DNA of 64,000 bases, taken from contig JAGNLM010000004.1 of NCBI GenBank assembly GCA_017999615.1, positions 62,450 to 126,449 on the forward strand, read 5' to 3'. Shown here piece after piece: positions 1 to 6,415 of this stretch (its first letter is position 1; the number at the start of each line of letters is the position of its first letter). The notes under the pieces are model-generated. The model was not told where the DNA came from, searched no databases, and was given only the letters and a program-made list of their open reading frames with translations. The DNA comes from Gammaproteobacteria bacterium. GTDB lineage: Bacteria > Pseudomonadota > Gammaproteobacteria > JAABTG01. A program made the position numbers and the translations under genes.

Positions 1-1351
1 CGTTGCCGTGGCCGCGAAGCGCACCGATCTGCCCGCCGGGCACACCGATGTTGCCGAGCAGAAGCTGCAGCACCGCCATGGAGCCGATGAGCTGGGTGCC
101 GAAGGAGTGCTCCGTCCAGCCCAGCGCGTAGAGGTGGGTCATCGCCTTGTCGGGCGCACCCGTCTCGCCAATCATCTTGGCGACCTCGAGGAACTCCTCC
201 TTCTTGACGCCGCAGACCCTCTCCACCAGCTCCGGCGTGTAGCGCTCGTAGTGCTTCTTCGTCAACTGGAAGGCGCACCGCGGGTCGCTCAGCGTCGGGT
301 CCTGCTTCGCCATCTTGTTCTCTTCGACCTCGTAGCCCCAGAGCGACTGGTCGTACTTGCGCGCCTTGGGGTCATAGCCCGAGAACAGTCCGGTGGCAGC
401 GTCGAAGGAATACGTGTCCTTGACGATGAAGGGTGCGTTGGTGAAGGCCTTCACGTAGGCCTCGTGGTACATCTTGTTCTGGAGGACGTGGTTGATGACG
501 GCCCCCATGAACACGAGGTCGGACCCGCAGCGGATGGCGACGTGCTTGTCCGCCACCGCAGCGGTGCGGTTCAACCTCGGATCGACCACGACGATCTTCG
601 CGCCCTTCTTCTGCCGCGCCTTGATCGCCCACTTGAACCCGCAGGGGTGAGCCTCCGCGGGGTTGCCGCCCATGACCAGGATCAGGTCGGCGTTCTGGAT
701 GTCCATCCAGCCATTCGTCATCGCACCACGACCAAACCGCGGGGCCAGACTGGCCACCGTGGGGGAGTGTCAGATGCGCGCCGGTGTTTCGAGTGGTACC
801 AGCCCCAGGGCGCGGTTGAGCTTGACGCCCAGGTACCCCTCCTCGTTGCCGGTCTGGCTCCCGATCACGGTCGCCATGTTCACGACGCGGTTGACCGTCT
901 GACCCTTGTCATCGGTCGCCTGGAAGCCCCGGTCGCGGGTCTCCTTGATCAGCTTCGCGATGCGGTCGAGCGCGAAATCCCAGGTCGTCTCCTCGTACTC
1001 CGAGGAACCGGCCTTGCGGTGCATCGGCTTCGTGACCCGCATGGGGTTGTTGATCTGGTCGATAAGCGAGGCGCCCTTCGGGCAGAGCGTCCCACGGTTG
1101 ACGGGGTCGTCCGGGTTCCCCTCCACGTGGATGGCCCGCGCCTTGGCGTTCATCGACCCATCGGTCTGGGAGTAGACCAGAACGCCGCAGCTCACCGAGC
1201 AGTACACGCAGACGTTCTTCGAAACCTTCGCGGCGCTGACCTTCAGTGCCGGCACCGCTGCCTCGGCCGATCGGGTGTCGAAGCCAAGGGCTCCGGCCCC
1301 GACCGCCGTACCGGCGGTCAACTTCAGAAAACCTCGCCGTGTCAAATCCAT
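1..1351 (-). CDS. fdnG: Formate dehydrogenase (FDH-N type) catalytic subunit, selenoprotein, 3' end outside window
   Basis: Molybdopterin formate dehydrogenase oxidising formate to CO2 on the periplasmic side and passing electrons to an iron-sulfur subunit and quinone. The ATG at 1349-1351 follows an AGGGGGAG ribosome site. Residues 4-10 (TRRGFLK) form a twin-arginine signal. Cys48, Cys51, Cys55 and Cys90 match the family's [4Fe-4S] ligands. An in-frame TGA at 770-772 is codon 194, directly followed by HSPTVASLAPRFGRGAM, the hallmark of the Sec-containing FdnG/FdoG family (Sec196 in E. coli). The reading frame stays open after the TGA to the left edge, with family-typical sequence up to ALRGHGN, so about 450 of roughly 1000 residues are present. 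An annotation stopping at 770 would wrongly give a 193-residue protein. The iron-sulfur and cytochrome b subunits probably lie further left. Confidence 0.95.
737..772 (-). promoter_or_regulatory. Selenocysteine UGA codon with bacterial SECIS hairpin
   Basis: On the minus strand TGA (772-770) is followed after 7 nt by a hairpin. The lower stem is CCACGG/CCGCGG with one mismatch, then a bulged T at 756, an upper stem GGCC/GGCC and the loop AGTCT (751-747). A bulged U beneath a short upper stem with GU in the apical loop is what SelB recognises in E. coli fdhF/fdnG. Distance and loop sequence both fit. It lies inside the coding sequence, as bacterial SECIS elements do. Confidence 0.88.
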
Positions 1352-1482
1352 CGAGTGCTCCCCCTGTCGGGTTGCCCTGCTTCCTGGCCGACCCAAGCGT
1401 CGGCCGTTGACTCCCCGGTCCCGGCCCGTCCCCACAGCGAGGTCCGGTCCGATTCCCGGGGGGACACCAGAGTTTACGTGGA

Positions 1483-1511
1483 TCTATTTCTGATGAAATG
1501 CGTTGGGTCAA
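1483..1511 (-). promoter_or_regulatory. Possible sigma-70 promoter for the formate dehydrogenase gene
   Basis: On the minus strand a -35-like TTGACC (1511-1506) is separated by 17 nt from AATAGA (1488-1483). The -10 match is weak. It lies about 130 nt upstream of the fdnG start and faces the gene. Assigned by pattern only. Confidence 0.35.
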
Positions 1512-1540
1512 TTCCACCCACCGCCTCATGCGCATCATGC

Positions 1541-1558
1541 ATATCCCGTGAGGGATAT
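1541..1558. promoter_or_regulatory. Inverted repeat ATATCCC-N4-GGGATAT upstream of fdnG
   Basis: A perfect 7-bp dyad with a 4-bp spacer in the intergenic region between fdnG and the methionine-rich protein gene. It sits about 30-50 bp upstream of the candidate -35 element, a usual activator position. It does not match the FNR box that I know. The bound protein is unknown. Confidence 0.4.
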
Positions 1559-1597
1559 CCCGGCTAAACATTGGGGGCACTCCGGGGGACCTCAAAA

Positions 1598-1632
1598 AAG
1601 CGGCCGGCCACGGAAACCGCGGCCGGCCGTTT
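1598..1632 (-). terminator. Rho-independent terminator of the methionine-rich protein gene
   Basis: A 9-bp GC stem (1601-1609 with 1621-1629) is extended by A-T pairs and has an 11-nt loop. On the minus strand it is followed by a run of six T. It lies about 80 nt past the stop codon at 1710. The weaker T tract on the other side could make it bidirectional, but no plus-strand gene ends here. Confidence 0.8.
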
Positions 1633-1709
1633 CTCTCAGAGCGGTCGCATCCCCCCGGGGAGCGGACGGCCGAGACCCGGCCGCACCACCCTGCCCGGCG
1701 GGGCAGAAT

Positions 1710-2297
1710 CTAGCGGAACGGGGTCATGATGCTCTCGGGACGAGTGAACTTGTTGATGTCGAAGGCCATCTGATTCATCGTCCCGGTCATCACGCCGATC
1801 GACCCGTTCATCGTCGCCATCGAGCCGTTCATCTGGTTCATGGCCTTCGTCATGTTCCCGATGTTGCCGGTCATGGCGCCGATGTTCTCGTTCAGGGCGT
1901 GCATGTCCTTGCTCATGCTGCCGATGTTGGAGGCGATGTAGTCCATGCCCCCGCGCATCGCGTTCAGGTCACCCCCCATCGCCGCCTGCCCATCCACCAT
2001 GCTCTTGGCCATGACCTTCATCTGAGCGGTCATGATCCCCATGTCATTGGCCATGCTGGTGACGTCCTTGCCCATCTGGACCACGGCCGTCGTCATCATG
2101 GTCATGTCCCGACCCATGTTGAACATGAACAGGCCCATCCCCAGAAAGGCACCGGCAGCCACGATCATCAACACACCGACGATGCCGACCTTCGCCGCTT
2201 TGCCTACGGTCCGGCCCCCACCCGGCTCCGCATCCGCAGCGGGCGCGGAATTGCGGTGGGCGCGGTGAGACACTTCGCCTTCCTTCGTCTCGGACAC
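1710..2297 (-). CDS. Methionine-rich membrane-anchored coiled-coil protein, unknown function
   Basis: 195 residues from a GTG at 2297, preceded by CTGGAG at an 8-nt spacing. A hydrophilic N-terminus of about 35 residues is followed by one transmembrane helix (about 37-58, VGIVGVLMIVAAGAF) and a long extracytoplasmic part. That part has Met every 3-4 residues: about 30 Met in 195 residues and no Cys. The pattern (MKVMAKSM, MNQMNGSMATMN) suggests an amphipathic helix or coiled coil whose hydrophobic face is largely methionine. No enzyme motif is visible. It lies between formate dehydrogenase and the sulfide dehydrogenase operon, is co-directional with both, and has its own terminator. Methionine-rich faces can bind Cu(I) or act as oxidant sinks, but that is only a possibility here. 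Confidence 0.75.
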   Translation of the reverse strand: MSETKEGEVSHRAHRNSAPAADAEPGGGRTVGKAAKVGIVGVLMIVAAGAFLGMGLFMFNMGRDMTMMTTAVVQMGKDVTSMANDMGIMTAQMKVMAKSMVDGQAAMGGDLNAMRGGMDYIASNIGSMSKDMHALNENIGAMTGNIGNMTKAMNQMNGSMATMNGSIGVMTGTMNQMAFDINKFTRPESIMTPFR

Positions 2298-2442
2298 GGC
2301 ATTCACTCCAGGTTCTCGGGCCGCCGGAAGCGGCGCCAGTCGCGGAAGCCCTCGCGCTCGCTCAGACCAACCTGACTCGCGCCAGAGCAGGCGGAACAAC
2401 GGTCGGGATGCGCGGCCTCCGGGCCGCAGAGAAACTCAAACG

Positions 2443-2476
2443 GCCTGCCTGCCCCCCTCCACGGGGGCAGGCAGGC
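2443..2476 (-). terminator. Strong hairpin terminator of the fcc operon
   Basis: A perfect 14-bp inverted repeat (2443-2456 with 2463-2476) with a 6-nt loop, about 80 nt downstream of the fccB stop. On the minus strand it is followed by CGTTTGAGTTTCTCT, a diffuse T-rich tail. It isolates fccB from the methionine-rich protein gene. Confidence 0.8.
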
Positions 2477-2554
2477 TTACCGATTGACTGCCTGGCGGAT
2501 CGCCCCGTAGCGCCCTCCCGGCGCCACTGACTACAGGCTCCCCGCCCAACGACC

Positions 2555-3838
2555 TCAGGTGAACATGTCGCTGACGATGTTGTTGTACCAGCTCACGCCG
2601 TACACCGCCTCACGCTTGCGCGTATCCAGAGGTGCGCCCACCGTAGAAATCCCGCCCGAGCCTTTCACGTCGGCCAGCACACCCTCGGGATTGACCTCGT
2701 AGACACCGGCCACGGAGATCCCGTAGTCGTGCGACAGCAGGCTGTAGCAGGTGTTGGTGAGGAAGGGCTTCTCGACCTTCATGCCGAGGATGGCAGCGGC
2801 GACGTTCGCCGCCGCGACCTTGGCCTGCGTGTTCGCCGCGTAGCCGGACTTCGGCATCGCACCGGCGATGCAGGAGTCGCCCACCACGAACACACCTTTG
2901 GCCTTCTTGGACTCGAAGGTCGCCTGGTTGACCGGGCACCAGCCGGAGTCGTCGGTCAGGCCGACCTTCGCAGCGATCGCGCCGCAGCGATGGGGCGGGA
3001 TGACGTTCAGGACGTTCGCCTTGTAGTCCTCGAACTCCGTCTTCGCGGTCAGGGACTTCGCATCGACCTCCATGACCTTGCCACCCGCGGAGGCGCCGAC
3101 CCACTGGATCATGTCACCGTAGTTGTGCTTCCAACCCTCGACGAACAGCGCCTGCTTGGAGAAGGCCTCCTTGGCGTCCAGGATCATTACCTTGGCCTTC
3201 TTCTTGCCGGCATGCGTGAGGTTCATCGCAATCTGGGCGGCACGCTCGTACGGCCCCGGCGGGCAACGGAACGGATTCGCCGGCGCCACGATGACGACCA
3301 GTCCACCGTCGGGCACGGCGTCGATCTGCTTCTTCAGCAGCAGCGTCTGGGGACCCGCCTCCCACGCGTGGGGGGCAAGCTCGGCGGCTTCCTGACCATA
3401 GCCCGGAATGGCACCCCACTTGATCTCGATGCCCGGCGCGACAATCAGGTAGTCGGCCTTCAGGCTCTTGCCACCCTTCGTCTTCACGGTCTTCGAGACG
3501 ATGTCGATGTCCAGGACCTCGTCCTGAAGCACCTTGATGCCCCGCTTCTCGAGGCCCGCGTAGGTGAAGGTCAGCGACTTGATGTCGCGCTCTCCGCCCA
3601 GCACCTCGTTGCTGAACGGGTGGGAGATGTACTCCTTCTTCCGCTCGATCAGCGTGACCTCGGCATCGGGCACGTACATCTTCGTGTACTTGGCGGCGAT
3701 GGCGCCGGCATAACCGCCACCAATCACCACCACGGTGGCCTTGGGGGCCCCGAAACCGATCATCGGGAAGCCGACTGTGCCCACTGCGGTCGCAGCACCG
3801 GCCAGCTTGACGAAATCGCGACGATTCATAGTGCTCAT
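2555..3838 (-). CDS. fccB: Flavocytochrome c sulfide dehydrogenase, flavoprotein subunit
   Basis: FAD subunit that oxidises sulfide or polysulfide in the periplasm and passes electrons to the diheme FccA. 427 residues; the ATG at 3838 has GGAGGGAG 6 nt upstream. A twin-arginine signal (NRRDFVKLAG, residues 5-14) is followed by the FAD loop IGGGYAGAIAA (39-49). Cys192 (FRCPPGPYER) and Cys364 (NTCYSLL) match the redox-active disulfide pair of the Allochromatium enzyme, and the C-terminal SWYNNIV is conserved. The segment that carries the 8-alpha-thioether FAD cysteine in Allochromatium (YTCYLSNEV) reads ISHPFSNEV here, with His73 at the cysteine position, so FAD may be non-covalent or linked differently. 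It follows fccA by 14 nt, in one operon with two c-type cytochromes. Confidence 0.93.
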   Translation of the reverse strand: MSTMNRRDFVKLAGAATAVGTVGFPMIGFGAPKATVVVIGGGYAGAIAAKYTKMYVPDAEVTLIERKKEYISHPFSNEVLGGERDIKSLTFTYAGLEKRGIKVLQDEVLDIDIVSKTVKTKGGKSLKADYLIVAPGIEIKWGAIPGYGQEAAELAPHAWEAGPQTLLLKKQIDAVPDGGLVVIVAPANPFRCPPGPYERAAQIAMNLTHAGKKKAKVMILDAKEAFSKQALFVEGWKHNYGDMIQWVGASAGGKVMEVDAKSLTAKTEFEDYKANVLNVIPPHRCGAIAAKVGLTDDSGWCPVNQATFESKKAKGVFVVGDSCIAGAMPKSGYAANTQAKVAAANVAAAILGMKVEKPFLTNTCYSLLSHDYGISVAGVYEVNPEGVLADVKGSGGISTVGAPLDTRKREAVYGVSWYNNIVSDMFT

Positions 3839-3852
3839 GACGTTCTCCCTCC

Positions 3853-4443
3853 TCACTTCGCGCTGGCGTAGAACGCGGCGAGCGCCTTCACGTCGTCGTC
3901 GCTGACCGGGGTCAACATGTTGCGCATGATCATCGCGGCGCCCGGGATGGCCTTCTTGGCATCCTTGTAGTCCAGCATCTGGAAATACAGGTAGTCGGCG
4001 TACTGGCCGGCCATGCGGGGGGCGCTCGGCATCGGGGAGATGCCGGTCGGCCCGTGGCAGCCCGCGCAGCCGTTGGCGCTGTGAATGGTCTTGCCCTTCT
4101 CAGCCGCCTTCGCGTCGACCGGGATCTTGCCCGAGACCCACGGCTGGGCCGCGAGGAACTTGGACATATCCAGGATCTCGCCCGGGGTGTAGCCCCTGCC
4201 GAGACGCTCCATCACCGTCCCGAAGCGGGTCCCGTCCTTGTACGCGGCCATCGTGGAGGCCAGGTACGCCTCCGACAGCCCGCCGATGATCGGGGCGGGG
4301 CCGACGCTCGCGCCCAGGGTCCCGTGGCAACCCGCGCAGGTGTTTCCGACGACCGCCGCCGCGGTGGGTCCGTTGGCACCTGCGGAGGCGCTTGCGGCCA
4401 ACATGCCGGCAGCCAGCACCGCACCTAGTTTCTTGTTGTACAT
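3853..4443 (-). CDS. fccA: Diheme cytochrome c subunit of flavocytochrome c sulfide dehydrogenase
   Basis: Electron-accepting partner of FccB. 196 residues from an ATG at 4443 with GGGAGG 6 nt upstream. A Sec signal peptide (hydrophobic to about residue 22, ASAGA) precedes two CAGCH heme sites at 36-40 and 126-130, giving two tandem cytochrome c domains. Met78 and a Met among 170, 173 and 176 are plausible axial ligands. Length and two-domain layout match the class of FccA carried by purple sulfur bacteria. It sits between the pentaheme cytochrome (165 nt upstream, with two hairpins in the gap) and fccB (14 nt downstream), so the pair should be made together and assembled in the periplasm. 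Confidence 0.9.
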   Translation of the reverse strand: MYNKKLGAVLAAGMLAASASAGANGPTAAAVVGNTCAGCHGTLGASVGPAPIIGGLSEAYLASTMAAYKDGTRFGTVMERLGRGYTPGEILDMSKFLAAQPWVSGKIPVDAKAAEKGKTIHSANGCAGCHGPTGISPMPSAPRMAGQYADYLYFQMLDYKDAKKAIPGAAMIMRNMLTPVSDDDVKALAAFYASAK

Positions 4444-4530
4444 CTCGAGCCTCCCGTGGCTTGGCACAAATGATGAGGGGGAATCACCCCTACGCGTACG
4501 CCCCAAGGGGGTACCAGCTGAATTGTCGCC

Positions 4531-4573
4531 CCCGCGCCCCCTCGGGGGCGCGGGTCGACTGATTGAAATCAGT
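4531..4573 (-). other. Two adjacent hairpins between the pentaheme cytochrome gene and fccA
   Basis: An 11-bp perfect GC inverted repeat (4531-4541 with 4544-4554) abuts a 7-bp one, ACTGATT-GA-AATCAGT (4558-4573). Neither is followed by a T run on the minus strand. Within the operon they could act as a partial terminator or an mRNA-stabilising or processing structure that sets different levels for the cytochrome and fccAB. Confidence 0.55.
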
Positions 4574-4607
4574 GATACCCCCTTGTCTGACCTTCCCAGC
4601 CCCACCG

Positions 4608-6065
4608 TCACTTCGCGGCGGCGACCTTACCCTTGGTGACGGAGAACTCCTTCGTCACGCTCTCCATCTCGAAGGAGGGGATCTTCACCGCCCCCTTGCC
4701 CAGGATGATGTCCGCCACGCCCTGCGGGTACGAGCGGTAGTGCAGCTTCGCCACGACCTTGAGGTTGCCAGCGTCGGCGGGCACGTTGAACGGGTACTTG
4801 GCGTACTTGTAGCCTCTCGGCGGAATGGTCGGGCTGTCGACGAACCGGGCAACCTCCCAGGGCAGCACGGTGTCTTTGCCGTCCTTGTCCACGGCGTGCG
4901 AATTGAACGCCACCGCGTCGGCGGGCAGCTCGTTCTCGGCGGTGAGGGTGCCCGAGCGCATCAGCTCCCGGCCCTTGTTGTCGGTGACGACCGCCTCGAC
5001 CCAGATCTGCCGGACCTCGGTCAGGCTGGTGGGGAGGTGGTGCCCGGCACGGGCGTTGATGACCTTCACCTTGAGCAGGTGCAGGTTGTCCTTCAACTGC
5101 TCCACCTTGACCTCGAGCTCGGCGGCGTTCTGCAGGCGCTCGACGGCGATCGCCTTGTGCTCCTCACCGCCCTGGACCTTCATCAGGGGCGCGATGATTG
5201 CGTTGCCACCGACGAAGCCGTGCTCGTGGACCAGGGAGCGGTCGGTCGGGCCACCCATGCCGGCCGCGCCGCCCAACTCCTTCTCACCCACCTCCTTGGC
5301 GGGCTTCAGGGTGTCCGCCACCTTGATCGCCGTCTTCACCGGCGTCATGTGGCAGTCCTGGCACTGGATGCCGTTCTGGGCGTAGATGGAGTACTTCCAC
5401 TCGTCGTAGGTCCGCTCGACCGGGAAGTGATTGGTCGGGTGGAAGATGTTGTGGCAGTTGCCGCAGAAGGCCGCCTTCGTGTGGAGCTCGGAGTGGGCCG
5501 TCTCGTGGAACGGCGACTTGGAGTCCTGCAGCGGGCCGCGCTTCACGGGCCCCGGCGACATCACGAAGGACGCGTTGCCGTGCTCCAGGGTGGCCGTCTT
5601 CAGCACGTTGGAGGCCGAGATGGTGTGGCAGAGGTCACAGGAGACGCCCTTGGCCGCCACCCCGGGCGCCGTGAACTCGCCGTGTACCGGCTTGTTCGGG
5701 TCGAACTTCACGGTTCCGCTCGCGATGCCCGGTCCCGTGTGGCAGGCGCCGCAGTGGTTGAACGTCGCACCCTTGGTCGCCTTGTCACCGAGGGCCCAGA
5801 GATTCTGGAACACGGGGTCCGTGAACGCGATGGAGTGCATCGAGCCCTGCCAGCCCGCCGCCTGGCGCGGGTGGCAACCCACGCACATCGACGGGTCCTG
5901 CCAGTCATCGACCTTCGCAGCCTTACCGCCTTCGACCGTGATGTACGAGGGCGGGAAGGGTTGTTCGGCAGTGGCACCCGCCTGGGGCGCTGCTGCATCC
6001 GCAAGGGCAAGTGCGGGGATACCTACGACGAAAGCCGCCACGGCAGCCAGGCCGCGTCCTCTCAT
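4608..6065 (-). CDS. Periplasmic pentaheme cytochrome c
   Basis: 485 residues; the ATG at 6065 has GAGGAG 7 nt upstream. A Sec signal peptide (to about residue 22, LALADA) is followed by five CxxCH sites at 61-65 (CVGCH), 105-109 (CGACH), 143-147 (CDLCH), 201-205 (CGNCH) and 235-239 (CQDCH). All five lie in the N-terminal half. Residues about 250-485 have no heme motif and look beta-rich, with a GHHLPTSLTEVRQIWVEAVV stretch typical of multiheme cytochrome c554-related proteins. It is the first gene of the sigma-54-driven operon leading into fccA-fccB. It may be a second electron acceptor or a distributor from sulfide dehydrogenase towards a terminal enzyme. The exact partner cannot be told from the sequence. 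No catalytic heme motif such as CxxCK is seen. Confidence 0.85.
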   Translation of the reverse strand: MRGRGLAAVAAFVVGIPALALADAAAPQAGATAEQPFPPSYITVEGGKAAKVDDWQDPSMCVGCHPRQAAGWQGSMHSIAFTDPVFQNLWALGDKATKGATFNHCGACHTGPGIASGTVKFDPNKPVHGEFTAPGVAAKGVSCDLCHTISASNVLKTATLEHGNASFVMSPGPVKRGPLQDSKSPFHETAHSELHTKAAFCGNCHNIFHPTNHFPVERTYDEWKYSIYAQNGIQCQDCHMTPVKTAIKVADTLKPAKEVGEKELGGAAGMGGPTDRSLVHEHGFVGGNAIIAPLMKVQGGEEHKAIAVERLQNAAELEVKVEQLKDNLHLLKVKVINARAGHHLPTSLTEVRQIWVEAVVTDNKGRELMRSGTLTAENELPADAVAFNSHAVDKDGKDTVLPWEVARFVDSPTIPPRGYKYAKYPFNVPADAGNLKVVAKLHYRSYPQGVADIILGKGAVKIPSFEMESVTKEFSVTKGKVAAAK

Positions 6066-6130
6066 GGCATTCTCCTCATGGCTTGGTTTTGTGCTCCGCC
6101 CGGGTGCTGGTGGTCAGTCCGGGGGGCCGG

Positions 6131-6175
6131 TATGGCATGTTTTGCGCTTGTATTTGCAGCAATCGACATGCCATA
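6131..6175. repeat. Perfect 10-bp inverted repeat TATGGCATGT / ACATGCCATA enclosing the intergenic promoter
   Basis: Arms lie at 6131-6140 and 6166-6175 with a 25-bp spacer. The right arm is the -24 element of the minus-strand sigma-54 promoter. The left arm gives a mirror-image plus-strand sequence, TGGCATGTTTTGCGC (6133-6147), with GG and GC dinucleotides at sigma-54 spacing but a poor -12 box. This may be a weak divergent promoter towards the activator gene. Confidence 0.6.
6158..6173 (-). promoter_or_regulatory. Sigma-54 promoter of the cytochrome-fccAB operon
   Basis: The minus strand reads TGGCATGTCGATTGCT, matching the -24/-12 consensus TGGCACG-N4-TTGCW at all but one position, with exact spacing. 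Transcription would start near 6146, leaving an 80-nt leader before the cytochrome start. The divergent neighbour encodes a sigma-54 activator, which supports the call. Confidence 0.82.
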
Positions 6176-6215
6176 GCGTAACTCCTTGATCCGCTGTACA
6201 ACACGTGACGCGGCA

Positions 6216-6234
6216 CGTTGCGAGTTGCGCAACG
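6216..6234. promoter_or_regulatory. Candidate enhancer site for the sigma-54 activator
   Basis: CGTTGCG-N5-CGCAACG is a perfect 7-bp dyad that contains the nested palindrome GTTGCGCAAC (6224-6233). It lies about 45-60 bp upstream of the -24 element, within the range of activator sites. The Fis-type helix-turn-helix of the divergent regulator is the obvious candidate binder (inference). Confidence 0.5.
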
Positions 6235-6415
6235 CGCGGAGTTATCCTAAGGCAATGCCGAGCATCGGGGACGACCGGGGCCCCTTTTTCGTGTGTGTCC
6301 TGCGGACGCCTTGCCAGGGACGCGTCTCGCGGGTCCCGGGGGCCCTGCCGTTGCATGATGTTGCGGTGTTGCGCGGCGCGAAAGGAAACGGTCGGGTACT
6401 TCGAGGGGAGGCGGC

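Noticed and set aside
770-772. TGA in the formate dehydrogenase gene as a nonsense mutation
   Set aside because: The flanking residues and the SECIS hairpin are exactly those of Sec-containing family members, and the frame stays conserved after it.
1486-1499. ATTTC-TGAT-GAAAT dyad near the fdnG promoter
   Set aside because: It has only 5-bp arms and overlaps the weak -10 region; too short to claim as an operator.
8-1567. 519-codon open frame on the plus strand
   Set aside because: It lies antisense to the formate dehydrogenase, whose motifs, signal peptide and SECIS are clear. GC-rich DNA gives long open antisense frames.
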